Shown here piece after piece: positions 1 through 11,600 of a stretch of 64,000 nt of DNA. How positions within the stretch are numbered: the stretch's first letter is position 1; every line of letters starts with the position of its first letter. The position numbers were made by a program, and so were the translations under genes. This DNA is from Amaurobius ferox (Eukaryota > Arthropoda > Arachnida > Araneae > Amaurobiidae). The notes beneath the pieces are model-generated. The model was not told the origin of the DNA, did no database searches, and was given only the letters and a program-made list of their open reading frames with translations. The stretch lies in assembly GCA_951213105.1 (NCBI GenBank), contig OX578145.1:13212707-13276706 (forward strand), in the 5' to 3' direction.

Positions 1-98
1 AATGATCAAATAAGTTGATTCCAACATGCTTCATTTGTCGGTACGAACAGCATGTTAAACAAACACACCAAAATATTTCCTTTTGCTTTGTCACGTGT

Positions 99-101
<3 letters not shown>

Positions 102-161
<60 letters not shown>
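102..161. repeat. (TA)n microsatellite
   Basis: An uninterrupted TA dinucleotide run of about 60 bases. It lies about 110 bases outside the 3' end of the left Penelope-like copy. A second TA tract abuts the right copy at 2332-2363. Confidence 0.95.
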
Positions 162-163
<2 letters not shown>

Positions 164-577
164 TATAAAAGCCAGTAAACAAATTCAAATAGAATTCCTA
201 TGCATATCCACAAAAATCAAAGGCACTACTCAGGAAAAGGCGCCAAGCCGCTCTATAATCCGAAGCAGAATGTAATCCAAGAAAAAGAAGAATTAAAGGA
301 ACTTGGGATAACCAAATGCTTTGAATTTAATGGTTGGGGAGGATTGCGACTCCCCCTCCCGTTTAAAGCTGCTTTTCCAGCCTAGGCAAACGCTCACGGT
401 ACCAATACAAAGCAAAGGTTGGTCCCCATTGCGTGCTAATACGAAGGCACCCGAATACGGAAGAACAAGACCAACCAAACAGAAGGAAACTGGACCAAAA
501 GTGATTCCTGCCCAACTCGCTATCTTATATATGTTCATCTTACGCATGCGTGCAATCTTAGCAGGTACGCATAAACT

Positions 578-1381
578 TTATTTACTTGCAGATTGAAGAA
601 GTAAACTGTCAAAATCTGCCTGATCCTTGAAAATCGATCTATAACAATCCTTTAAGAAATATAAAGGATAATGTTTATATAAAGCCTCTTTTATGATTTT
701 TATATTGCTATTATTGCAATCTTTTTTAAACGTGTTGTAAATTTGATTTCTCTTGAAGTGTCCGAGTATGATGTTTCTGAAAATATTTTTGGTAAGGTTT
801 GTTTTCCAATCGATGAGATGATTGATCTTAATTTTATATAATTCTCTTTTGTCATATACCGTGGTATAATGACCATATAATCCATGTTTTTTTATTGAGA
901 TGTCCAGAAAATTTACCGCTTCATTTTCTTCTTTACAATTTTCTATTAATTCCAATTCCGGTGGGTAAAAAGTGAAATCGAAATTGGTGGTGGCTTCATA
1001 ACACCCCAATAGCACATCGTCAACAAACCGGAAATATGGTATCTCAGACAAAATATGGGTTCCTTTTTCATATGTTGTGAGGTAAATATCAGCCAAGATT
1101 GATGAGCAGGCTCCTCCCATTGGAATTCCCTTTATTTGTCGGTAATAAGTTTTTCCGTTATATAGAATATTTTCTTTTAATACTAGTTCAATAAGGTCAA
1201 GGTATCTTCGATAAGTAATAAAATCCTTCAAATTAAATTCTTCATATAATTTTTTCAAGATTGAGTATAAATTAGATAAATCAATGTTGTTAAATAGGTC
1301 GCGGAAATCAAAGCTTTTAAAACATATATCTTTATTACAATGTTTTAATCGATCGATAATTTCTATTCCATTTTTGATCAT
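578..1381 (-). pseudogene. Penelope-like reverse transcriptase, 5'-truncated (left copy)
   Basis: An open frame of 267 residues with reverse transcriptase landmarks in order. FDFRDLFNNIDL near residue 24 looks like the first catalytic-Asp block. GIPMGGACSSILADIYL near residue 85 is the template/primer-grip block. FRFVDDVLLG near residue 116 carries the FVDD catalytic pair. NFLDISIKK near residue 157 follows, then a thumb-like tail with TVYDKRE and KHYPLYFL. The order and the wording of the C-terminal part resemble Penelope-like elements more than LINE or LTR enzymes. The fingers domain and any GIY-YIG endonuclease are missing, so this is a fragment of a longer polyprotein. The frame is intact, which fits a recent insertion. 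It could instead be another unusual RT lineage. Confidence 0.6.
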
Positions 1382-1384
1382 GAC

Positions 1385-2029
1385 ATGGTTCTGTTTGAAC
1401 TAGTATTAAAAGAAATTGAACTAGTATTAAAAGAAAATATTCTATATAACGGAAAAACTTATTACCGACAAATAAGGGGAATTCCAATGGGAGGAGCCTG
1501 CTCATCAATCTTGGCTGATATTTACCTCACAACATATGAAAAAGGAACCCATATTTTGTCTGAGATACCATATTTCCGGTTTGTTGACGATGTGCTATTG
1601 GGGTGTTATGAAGCCACCACCAATTTCGATTTCACTTTTTACCCACCGGAATTGGAATTAATAGAAAATTGTAAAGAAGAAAATGAAGCGGTAAATTTTC
1701 TGGACATCTCAATAAAAAAACATGGATTATATGGTCATTATACAACGTTATATGACAAAAGAGAATTATATAAAATTAAGATCAATCATCTCATCGATTG
1801 GAAAACAAACCTTACCAAAAATATTTTCAGAAACATCATACTCGGACACTTCAAGAGAAATCAAATTTACAACACGTTTAAAAAAGATTGCAATAATAGC
1901 AATATAAAAATCATAAAAGAGGCTTTATATAAACATTATCCTTTATATTTCTTAAAGGATTGTTATAGATCGATTTTCAAGGATCAGGCAGATTTTGACA
2001 GTTTACTTCTTCAATCTGCAAGTAAATAA
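1385..2029 (+). pseudogene. Penelope-like reverse transcriptase fragment (right copy)
   Basis: A second copy of the same RT 3' part, 214 residues, inverted relative to its partner. It begins inside the palm, just before the GIPMGGACSSILADIYL block, so the first catalytic-Asp block is absent and it cannot be active alone. Only a few residues differ from the left copy, for example Lys to Arg before GIPMGG and Val to Leu in TVYDKRE. Its first residues come from the duplicated junction sequence rather than from the RT. Confidence 0.6.
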
Positions 2030-2330
2030 AGTTTATGCGTACCTGCTAAGATTGCACGCATGCGTAAGATGAACATATATAAGATAGCGAGTTGGGAAGG
2101 ATTCACTTTTGGTCCAGTTTCCTTCTGTTTGGTTGGTCTTGTTCTTCCGTATTCGGGTGCCTTCGTATTAGCACGCAATGGGGACCAACCTTTGCTTTGT
2201 ATTGGTACCGTGAGCGTTTGCCTAGGCTGGAAAAGCAGCTTTAAACGGGAGGGGGAGTCGCAATCCTCCCCAACCATTAAATGCAAAGCATTTGGTTATC
2301 CCAAGTTCCTTTAATTCTTCTTTTTCTTGG

Positions 2331-2331
<1 letters not shown>

Positions 2332-2363
<32 letters not shown>
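2332..2363. repeat. (TA)n microsatellite at Penelope 3' end
   Basis: A TA run that starts directly at the 3' end of the right Penelope-like copy. TA repeats at the 3' junction are compatible with target preference or with slippage after integration. Confidence 0.9.
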
Positions 2364-2366
<3 letters not shown>

Positions 2367-4467
2367 AAATATGTAATAATAAGAATTATGTAAAAATAAA
2401 GATAAATAAAAATAAAAATACAATTCAAGTAATATTAACATCACCATAGAAGAAAATTCACGGCCATAATGCCGATAAGAGAAAAGAACAGCAACATCCC
2501 AAATTCGATGATTAATTAGAATTAAATTCATCGTCAGGTCTGAGTATTTAATTCTAATTAACCCAAACAAATGCCTGTTTCAGATTAAGCAATAGTACAT
2601 TACTATAAATGCTTAAACTCAGACTACAGGCAACAAAAAATGAAAAAATGAAAAAAGGATACATTAAGAAAATTTGTATTACCATGCGGCATGAACCCTT
2701 CTTCTTCCACCACGTGTATACACGATCAACCTCAACAGCTTAATCTAGAAGCACCGGAATGAACAAGTCGAAATTCTACCAGGGAGGCAGAACGAACGTT
2801 CACGGTAATACTCCCAGACCCGTCCAGTGAGTCTAAGCAGGACACTGGACAAGCAATTCAGAATACAACTTCCCAAATATGCAATCCTGAATATGAATAT
2901 GAATCAAAGATGAAAATTCTTATTAAACAAGTAATTCATAGGAAAACTGGATAAACGAGAATGACACTATACACCATTATAAGGGCGCTCAAATCGTAGT
3001 TTCAATACTGACAAAAGTTACATTTTTTTGCGAAAATAATATTCAAAACATTAATGTTAATGCATCTTATTTTCCGATTTTTTGATTTTTCTAATGTTTT
3101 TGACGTAGTTTATTATTTTTCATATTTATTTATTTATATAATTAATAAATAATTATATATATTTTTTTTTTTTTTTTTTTTTTTTTTACTGTATGTTAGT
3201 CACTATAATTGGGAATGTTTTCTAGGATGTTATCGAGTGAAATTTGATACACTGAGTTGATAATTTTAATAACAAACTTATATATATATATAATATCAAT
3301 TTTTTGCATTGTCAATCATTAAAAATGTTGTCTTTTATATTATAAACGTAATAAACTTGTTATTAATCGATAAGTGATAATTAACACTTGCTATCATGCT
3401 TGATATCGTCTGCTCTTTTTAATACGTCAACCAATCAGTCCAGATCGATTTTGTATCAATCGAAAGACACTTTATTTCCCTAGAGCAAAATAATTTTTAT
3501 TTTAGAACAATGTTTTTCTAGTTATTGTTATGTTTTTGTCATTGAAAAGTTTCCGCAATGCAGTCTCTACTTCAGACTATTTATCCTGAGTTAAAATGGA
3601 CGGCTGTCTGTTTTCGCTTTGTCTCAAACAGATTCAGATTTTCCAAAACTCTTTACTAACCTCATAATTATTGAATTCGTAGGGGGGATTTGAGACCATA
3701 TATATTTCTTCTTACGAATATAATTATTACATCCCATTCATTTCCTTATAGATTATACTATGAATTTAGAGATCGTAATCATTTACATATCAGATTCAAG
3801 ACAATTACCCATATCGCTTGTTCCGGTCTTGTAATCTCACCCGGAAAAATGTTTGCTTTCCTGGATAGCCCAAATTTTCTAAATATTTTGAAATGCCTGT
3901 ATTAATATATGAAATGCCGGTATAGCCATAAATATTATGAAATGCCGGTATAGCCATAGATTGTAGTTAATATATTCCATTGAAGAAAGTTATTTTCAGA
4001 ACTAACAATCAATAAATTGTAATATATTTGGAAATCGTAAATATTTTATAATTTCTCTGACAAACGCAAACATTCTAATCAAACACATAAAATGAGAATC
4101 TCGTTCAAAATCGTTTATATGTAAGTTCCTTTCAATTGTTTCTCATATTTTCACTAAAATTCCTTTTTAAACGAATATCGGTTAAAGCCATTAAAAGCTA
4201 TCTTTGCCTTTGTTTAAGTAATCCACACAAATAAATGCTTTCTCTTTAGTGGAAAATGTCCCTTTTCCATGAATCGTGGGTTTGTTAGTGAAAGATAAAA
4301 GTTTTCAAATGAAAAACTCGTAACAAACGTTAACCACTAGAGAGAGTATTTCTCCTTTTACAGTTGAGTGTTTTAATTCTCTTAAGTTAACAGGATTAAG
4401 GGATCCGTAAAGATTTAAATCTTCAAATCGATTTTTCGGAAAATGTATTTTAAGGAATATATTTTTA
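2364..4467. other. No gene seen; AT-rich intergenic DNA
   Basis: AT-rich DNA with a 26-base poly-T run at 3162-3187. A short tandem repeat of the phrase GAAATGCCGGTATAGCCATA lies at about 3886-3960. A slightly GC-richer stretch at 2690-2850 shows no coding signal or recognised repeat. The short open frames at 3690-3905 and 4305-4592 have no recognisable domain and look like chance. Confidence 0.6.
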
Positions 4468-5010
4468 CTTTCCTCTATATACATAGAATAATGTATAGGG
4501 AAAGCATTGTGACGGGTTTGAAAATTAGAATTCGAGTTTTCGATGGAAGATGGAGTATGTATGTAATTTTTCTTTAGAAAACGATTTGGCACGAAATGTG
4601 ATAAGAAAATTACACATACGTGAATACTGAAAGCCTATTGTTTTTAAACTCAATCGAATGTTCGGAAATCCCCCTCCCCCCAATTTTCGAATGAAATTTT
4701 GAAACAATTATCTAAAAATCAAAATGTTCAATAAATTTACGCAAATAATTATATCTCACGCAATTTTTCATTACGAAACGATTGCTAAAAAACTTTAGTA
4801 GCATGAACTATTCTCGATATATTGCACTTTTTAAAATCAAGCACTTTTAAACAATCACATCAATTAAAAATGTATGAACTATTGTGAAATATGTTCACTT
4901 TCCATATGTAGCATTATGCCATAGATCTGTTAGTATTATTCTCGTGGATCAAGTTTATTCCATTTACGAGAAAATATACTTTGTGTAATAATTTTGTGTT
5001 TTGACGCCTA
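4468..5010 (+). mobile_element. CTTTCC/(GT)n interspersed repeat, partial copy
   Basis: A partial plus-strand copy of a non-coding family found at least seven more times in this window. It starts with the small inverted repeat CTTTCC...GGGAAAG, followed by TTGTGACGGG and GAGTTTTCGA phrases. It continues through the shared region with CGAAACGATTGC and CTCGATATATTGCAC. The internal GT tract and the 3' CATGTGCTGCCCACATCAG end are missing here. Confidence 0.65.
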
Positions 5011-5042
5011 TCAATTCGCCGCCAACAGTCATTTTTACCTTC

Positions 5043-5245
5043 TCATACGTAGCATTGAGAAAGTATTGCTTTTCCGAAATTTTTCGATTTCGAGATTTTG
5101 CTGCCAATATATGTTTTAAGACCTTCTGAACACGTTTTGACTATTTTTGGAATAATGTCCGACTGTCTATCTGTCTGTCTGTTTGTCTGATATCTGCTTG
5201 TCTGTTTGTCTGATATGACGTTAGAATGATGTAAGGAAGACGTGA
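5043..5245 (+). repeat. Related interspersed repeat, divergent subfamily
   Basis: This matches 31411-31600 in order: a CTCATA..GTA start, a GAGAAAGTATT-like phrase, CGAGATTTTG, GTTTTAAGACCT.CTGAA and then a TGTCTGTCTGT-rich tract. The overall plan (short 5' hairpin, TTCGA block, pyrimidine/TG-rich block) is like the CTTTCC family, so it is probably a sister subfamily. Confidence 0.5.
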
Positions 5246-5693
5246 TCACAGGGTTTCCAGGATTTCCCAGTTAGAAGAAGGGTTTCCAGATTTCGCGATG
5301 TATCGCCATTTGGTGACATTTGGCGACTTCCGGAATATTTCAGAAACTTCTTGATAGAACGATTAATCTTTGAGATATAGAGATTTCAAGAAGTTTATAT
5401 GAAGATATTATAAAAAGGACTCACGCCTTCGTTGCAGGGGAGTTGGCGAATGGACGTGGCACGATCTACATTGGATTGTTGTTTTTGTCGATGTTTAGAG
5501 AATAGTCAACATTCTGAGAATAATGTCGCTTATTATGTGAAATAAGTGGAGCATTTAAGTCCTGTTTGATTGCATACTGTTCCTGTTCACTTTGTATTCG
5601 TGAATAAACGTATGTTATCCAGAAACTTAGACTCGTTCTTGTATCCTACATGCACACTGTACATCCAAGATTCCTGAGGATACATTTCGTAAT
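5246..5693 (+). mobile_element. Probable solo LTR (family A, copy 1)
   Basis: It aligns along its length with 39762-40249. Shared landmarks are GTTAGAAGAAGGGTT near the start and a TATAAAAGGA-type TATA box (5411-5420 here). About 195 bases further on is TGAATAAACGTAT, holding a polyadenylation signal. The end reads CTTGTATCCT...TTTCGTAA. TATA box, then AATAAA, then a short tail is the layout of an LTR. No internal retrotransposon region is attached on either side, hence solo LTR. The exact ends are uncertain. Confidence 0.5.
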
Positions 5694-5800
5694 AATACTT
5701 TCAAAAACTAAGGGATCAATTTGTGCGAAAACCGCTTAAAATCGAGATTTAACATTAAACAACTAAAAACTACATCAAATTAAAATAAGCCCAGCAGTAT

Positions 5801-6034
5801 CATCCCAGGAGTTCAGTTACCTCTGTATCGAATTTATCAGATGTCTAAAGCTTCAATTTTACGGTACAAATGACACAAACACACACTCGCACACACAGAC
5901 ACACCTATACACACACGATTGCGCGAGTGTGCCTCTGTGTGCGTCTGGGTGTTTGTGTCGTCTTTACCGTAAAACTGAAGCTTTAGACATCTGATAAATT
6001 CGAAACAGAGGTAAGTGAACTAACTCCTGGGATG
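5801..6034. repeat. Large imperfect palindrome with (CA)n/(GT)n centre
   Basis: Two arms of about 110 bases face each other with almost no spacer, the centre being near 5918. The left arm reads CATCCCAGGAGTTCAGTTAC onward, through TTATCAGATGTCTAAAGCTT. The right arm is its reverse complement ending TAACTCCTGGGATG at 6034. The centre is CA-rich on the left and TG-rich on the right. It looks like a foldback element or a palindromised microsatellite repeat. Confidence 0.8.
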
Positions 6035-6675
6035 TGTGTATAGGTGCATCTTTTACGCATGTGTGTATAGGTGCAATCTTTTTTATGTAGGATTAGGAGG
6101 AATTATGCGCATTTTCCGTGTCCTAAATAAACGCCCTTTTCTTAAATAATACCGAATACCCTTACAGACATTACCATATCTTTTTAAATCTTTAAGCTAT
6201 CTATTCTTAAAGAATTGTACTTTAATTTACCTTCTTTTCACTGGAGACAGGATAAATCTTTTACATCCTACACTAAATATCGCTGATTTATAAATATTTT
6301 ATCGCACTATACAATATCGAAAGTCTCCTTTGTTTGTCCCTGGGGTTCATGTTCCAGGAATCTCCTCAAAATGCAGCTCAAGATATCAGCCATTTGTTGC
6401 AAAATGTGTTGTTGCTCGACGAAGTTTGTCGGAGGCTTAAATATATATTTTCCTCCGGAAAAGGGATTCTGAGGGATTTAAAATGTTTTGAGTTGTTAGT
6501 TCATTAGTTCGATATGAGGTAAAATGCAACGTGTATTTTTTTGGGGGGGGGGATGTAAATATTTTAAGACTGTCAAGTGCATTCTAAAATTGTGCGGTGT
6601 TAAGCATGATACAAAGTTCCCAGGAAAGAAAGCTATTAAGCACCCCCCCCCAAACCTTCGAAGTGAAAAACTCTG
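6035..6675. other. No gene seen
   Basis: AT-rich DNA. A short tandem phrase, GTGTGTATAGGTGCA, is repeated at 6033-6085. No coding, RNA or transposon-end signal is recognised. The short frame around 6524-6715 contains poly-G and poly-C runs and overlaps the next SINE; it is not considered real. Confidence 0.55.
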
Positions 6676-6960
6676 CTTCTTCGACCCAAACCGTCTGACC
6701 TTTCTGAAGGTGTAAAATATATGTTTGGACGGCCGGGAAGTGTTACCAATTTATGCCGGAACACAGTGGGGGCGGCGTACACAGGGACCGTATCTTTCTT
6801 CCCCTAACACCAACCTCTCGGACGGACTTAAAGATCCACATTTTTAACTTGCTCGTACACCGTGTGAACACGGGGATAGTTTCGGCAGAGCCGGGAATCG
6901 AATTCGGGTCATCTGAGTGTAATCCCTGCGCTTAAATCACTGGGATGTCTCACTTCTTTA
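6676..6960 (-). mobile_element. SINE with tRNA-like head (minus strand)
   Basis: Read on the minus strand it starts near 6955 with a tRNA-like head. An A-box-like stretch (CCCAGTGATTTAAGCGC) is followed by a B-box-like one (AATTCGATTCCC). The body is shared with the SINE at 51175-51558 (TTCCGGCATAAATTGGTAAC region). It ends in the hairpin tail whose outer arm is CCCGGCCGTCC and inner arm GACGGTTTGGG. RNA-polymerase-III-type promoter boxes plus a shared body and 3' tail identify a SINE. It differs from the 51-kb copy in having no 5S head. Confidence 0.6.
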
Positions 6961-7751
6961 GGAAAGCTCTTAATCTTTTGCTTGCGGGTGGGACAGCGTT
7001 CATCCCAAATGAAGAATCTCTCAAAAAGACAGATATTTGACATACCTTATCCCAAACAGTTCAATTTCCTTTGCAGACATTCGTCGGACGCACATGGGTG
7101 TTATTCTTTGTATCATCCTTGAATATAACAGCAATTCGCTTATAACCGTATTGTTTGAAATAAATGCAGTGTACAACGATCCTGCCTTAGTGACAATTCC
7201 GACGAATTTGACAATGCTCTATCTAACAAGGCAAACCGCTAATTACTAAATTCTAATACGAGCATTTATTTACCTTTGATGCCTTCACTTTGAGTAGTGT
7301 TGATAATTGCCGTGGGTTCTCGAGGCTAAGAGAATGACATGAGACAGAATTCAATATAATAATTACATTTTAAATTGACCAAATCTTTTATTAACATGCC
7401 TTGATTAAAATATAATCATTAATTTTAACACGGGTATATATGTAAACATAACATTTTGCACTACATAAACACATTTGATTATGTTTCAATTTCATAAACT
7501 AAGGTGACCTTTACGCACGTTTGAGTTCTTATCCAGCTAATGACATTTGCACTTAAAAGTTCTAAATTCCATCCGTGACCGATATAATTGAATAATAAAA
7601 GGGTTATTCTAGTTTGCATGGCAATGGGTAAAATCATCGGATAGTGAACTCCCTTATATTTCTGTACAATACAGAGGGTGATTGTAGTGAAGATAGCGTA
7701 ATTCTAATACTCATATGTTTCATTCGAGCATTGACACTTTAATAATCACAG
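6961..7751. other. No gene seen; flank of the Polinton
   Basis: AT-rich sequence without recognisable coding or repeat structure. The last eight bases, AATCACAG (7744-7751), recur just outside the right end of the Polinton at 19798-19805. Confidence 0.55.
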
Positions 7752-8415
7752 TAGTATCCATACACCCGTATGAGCGCACAGACTCTTTTTATACTAAAAA
7801 ACATGATTTTATAGTTTATTTTATCTTTTTTTATAAAAAAAGGTCTCGATCCATATTAATATTAAAAACATGATTTTATAGCTAAAAAAGGTGTATATAT
7901 ATTTTTTTACATTTGGACCAAATATTAACAGTGAATTACTAAACTTTTTTAGTTAAAAAGCTAGACTTATTAAAAGTATGATTTCACAGTGAATTATTTA
8001 AAATAAATGCGTGAAAAAAGAGGACCTCCAAATGAATGGAAGTCCTCTAATATATTAAAAATGTGTACCTTTTTTTAGTTAAAAAGCTAGACTATTAAAA
8101 GTATGATTTCACAGTGATAAAATAAATGCGTGACCAAATGAATGGACTAATATATTAAAAATGTGTACCTTTTAACAGTTTTAGTTAAAAAGCTAGACTA
8201 TTAAAAGTATGCAGTGAATTATTTAAAATAAATGCGTGACCAAATGAATGGAAGTCCTCTGTTTTTAAAGGGTGGGGTTGAGAGCCCCCCCCTATATATA
8301 TAATAGAAAATGTTTAACTAAATCAAAACTTTTTTTATGAAATTAAAAAGAATTATAGTGGGGGGTGACGCCCCCCCACTAAAAAATGATTAAGCTTTCT
8401 CTAATTCATATACGT
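7752..8415. repeat. Polinton left terminal inverted repeat
   Basis: Matches the right end in inverted orientation for about 660 bases. The outer part has AT-rich blocks. Three tandem units begin TAGTTAAAAAGCTAGAC at about 7951, 8076 and 8182, each followed by AAATGCGTGA and GAATGGAAGTCCTC phrases. Next come GGGTGGGGTTGAGA and a G-run/C-run segment (about 8361-8380). The match continues into the last codons of the adjacent minus-strand gene. Confidence 0.9.
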
Positions 8416-8671
8416 ATTTATCATCAATCATAGCCGAATACTTAAATATATATCTTCCTTTATTGATTTTATATATTGATTCATCAGAAAGTTTTCCATG
8501 CTTATTCGCAAGGTAATACTCTTTTTCTTCAGCTTCCACATCTAACTTTACGATTACTGAATCTCCATATTTAGTTTTAATTTTTCTCGATATCTGATCA
8601 TATTCCCCAGGATATAAATCATTTAATTTAAACGTTTTGGGATAACCTCTCAGTCTATTGAACTCTTCCAT
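8390..8671 (-). CDS. Small uncharacterised Polinton protein (93 aa)
   Basis: An intact frame of 93 residues ending directly at the inner edge of the left terminal repeat. It is charged and rich in Lys, Tyr and Asp, with no membrane segment. It opens with MEEFNRLRGYPKTFKLNDL and has beta-rich looking stretches (KYGDSVIVKLDVEA; GRYIFKYSAMID). The size and alternation could suit a small nucleic-acid-binding beta-barrel, but this is only a guess. It abuts the polymerase C-terminus with no gap, so the two were probably expressed together. Its last residues (YELEKA) resemble those of the 84-aa gene at the other end because the inverted repeat covers both. Confidence 0.6.
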   Translation of the reverse strand: MEEFNRLRGYPKTFKLNDLYPGEYDQISRKIKTKYGDSVIVKLDVEAEEKEYYLANKHGKLSDESIYKINKGRYIFKYSAMIDDKYVYELEKA

Positions 8672-11600
8672 TTATATAGAATTAACATTTTTATAATGTC
8701 CTAAAGCTCTAGTATTCATACCATCTTCTAATATAAATCTTTTATCATCTTTTGCTGATAACGCTATCTTGTTCACTTGAATTGAATACAATTCATGTTT
8801 CTTACTTCTAATTAAATTCTGTGTTCCATATTGATCTTTTTTATTTAATAAACAGTCTTTATAATCTTCAAATGATATTCTGTTTTTAACGGTACTAGTC
8901 TGAGTTCCTTTAGACTTCTTAGTCTCAAATTTTTTATGGTTTTCTTTATCTTCTTCATTATTATTATATTCTTCAACACTCTGTTTTTCTAATCTTATTG
9001 AATACATTTTACTTCTTAAACCTACAAATTCTTCCATAATCACACCGCTATTTTCATCTTTCATTTTACCTAATACTTTTTTATTACATCTAGGCATATT
9101 ATATAGATTATTTACTTGATAATCAGATGTATCGAAATAATCAATCATAGACTTAATCAATTATAGATTTTAAGTATCTTCATAAAAGTCATCTGTTTTA
9201 ATATCATATATAAAACTATCTGTATCCATATATAATAACTTAATATTATCCTGATATCTCGGTTTCCTGACATTATAATGAAAATCATACATTAAATGTT
9301 TAAATCAAATATACTCATTCCAACATAAATCGGTTTATTAAAATATAGTTTTGTTTTTTTCATGTGAACAGCTACCAAATTTTCATCAAAAATAGTTCTA
9401 CATTTGAAATTAGGTTTAGCAATTAATTTTTTAACTTGATCATAATTACAACATAATCTTACATCGATTCGTTTTCTTATATTTTCCATAGTTTTTCCAA
9501 ATACTGAATTATTCATCAATTTATAAAAATCTTTCTCAAAATCATTAGCAGCTTTCTTTCTCATTTCAGTGTTTAAATCTATATATTTTTTCAACCAATT
9601 CGATTGTTTAAATTGTAATACTCTATGTACTCTTACAACCTTTAAACCCATTTTCAAATATTGTTTTAAACTTCTATAATGAACTACATATTTCTCTTTA
9701 TCGTATAAAGTTGTTAATAACTTACCTTGTTTCGAATTTTCAGGAATTCTACTTCAGGACATAATGGTAAATCTGAATGATAATCATGTAACTCTTTTGG
9801 ATATCTTAAACTAATTTCAAATATATATCCATTCTCTGAATCAACTTTTATTTTATGGTTATATACTTCACGTTTAACATAATTTATTTCATCACGATTA
9901 CACCATTTAAATTCTCCATATGGTAAATATTGACTCATAGCCCATCCATATAAATTATTAGCATCTAAATACATTAAATAATTGGATTCTTTACTATTAT
10001 CATAATTTTTCATATATTTATTATTTGCTTTTCCATATCTATTACAACATTGTGAAACACCTCCTCTTAAACCTTTTTCTATCATGAGAATCATATCATA
10101 ATTATTTAATAAATCTAATTTAACATTTGTTATTTTTAACATTGCATCCCAAGATAAACCAGGAGCAGTAAAATACCAATCTGGATCTAATTTATAAGTT
10201 TTTAAACAAACATCTCTAAAATTTTCAAATACATCTGTTAAAATTAATACATCTGTTTTGACATATAAATCTGTATATTCACCTAAATTTTTTATATTAA
10301 ATTCTTTCCAAACATGTTGAACATGTTTATATTCTTCATCAGTTATATTACATTCATTCAATTTATTATAAAATTTATCTTTTGAAGGTAATTCTGTTTC
10401 TTTGTATTTATCTCTAGAATCCATATAATCATAAGGATATACACCTTTTCTTGTAATGAGATCTAATTTATCATCAGGAAAATGTAATGATGTCTCTCTA
10501 AATTTTGATTTTAAGTATTTAATATATTTCATTTTCCGTATTTTTGGAGGACATCTATTTATTTCATTCTCTGGTCTCAAGTTTTTTGATAAATTATCTA
10601 AACTGCAAGACATAAATTTAAATGAATCAATAAATCTCAATTTCATACCTCCTATTTTTTTGCTGAAAGATATATATTTCTCTTCAGTATTAGGTATAGC
10701 ATCTATTTTTGATTTATCAAATCCAAGTTCTTTTATAAACAAATGAGAATCATAACCTGTTAAATTATGGATTTTTACTGGAATAAATTTTGGAATTTGA
10801 TAATTTAAATTACAAACATTATGAGCAGGACCCCTATATATTCCAGTTATATGACAATGATCAATTACTTTTTCATCCTTTAAGATTTGTTTTTCACATA
10901 TATGACAAATATTAGTTCTTTGATAATGATTTTCATCGAACTTTATCATTGATTTGATACTTTCATATTTTTTAGTTTTTTCTTTTATAAATTTTTCAAT
11001 TTTAAGAGTATCCTCTTTTAACATAGATACAAACTTTTTGATTGTATCAGGTCCTCTATAAACAACAGGAGGTTTAAAGTCTTCATTTTCATATTTGATA
11101 TAATAACAAAATGCATTTGCTACATGTTTTTGATATTTCACAGTATATGATTTAGTTTGATCTTGCTTACGTGTATCAATTTTAGGTAAGAGAGATTCAA
11201 AATCAGCATATATAGTATATGGTACTCTCATTTTTCTTTCATGATTTTTAAATTGAATAACTTCATCTTTTTTAGGCATATTAATTGTGACAGCTTCTAT
11301 CTCTTTACAGTATTCCTCATGTATCTTTAATCTTTCCTCAGAATAAAAATGATTTAAACATCTATCACATAAAAATATTTGATTATTAGTAATTTGTGAT
11401 CTGATCAAACTATTCATATTTTTAATCCAACAATAATGATCATTTTTTTCATCCTTCATATAAAACAAGTTTACATGTTTTTCTAATTTATTGTTAGTTA
11501 TTCTAAGTGGATAAATTGAACCATCATAACTATAAACATTTACAGATATATTATTTAGTTTTTCAAATTTCTTAATATTGTCTAATGAAACAGGAAAATC

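Larger units (their letters stand above)
273..2333. mobile_element. Penelope-like retroelement, head-to-head inverted pair
   Basis: Two near-identical copies point away from each other: minus strand 273-1381 and plus strand 1385-2333. Each carries a reverse transcriptase 3' part followed by the same roughly 300-base non-coding tail. Both end in the same sequence, read as TAATCCAAG on the left and CTTGGATTA on the right. The right copy lacks about 200 bases of 5' sequence present in the left copy, and a short motif (GAACTAGTATTAAAAGAAA) is doubled at its junction (about 1398-1435). The arms differ at only a few bases, so the duplication is young. Penelope-like elements often integrate in inverted or partial-tandem form; that link is inference. 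Confidence 0.6.

Noticed and set aside
6..188. A frame of Ile-Tyr repeats
   Set aside because: It is a translation of the (TA)n microsatellite.
293..547. An 84-residue frame in the Penelope tail, also at 2060-2314
   Set aside because: It is present in both arms because they are duplicates. It lies after the RT stop and has no recognisable domain.
10456..10746. A 96-residue plus-strand frame
   Set aside because: It lies opposite the polymerase exonuclease region, with no family signal.
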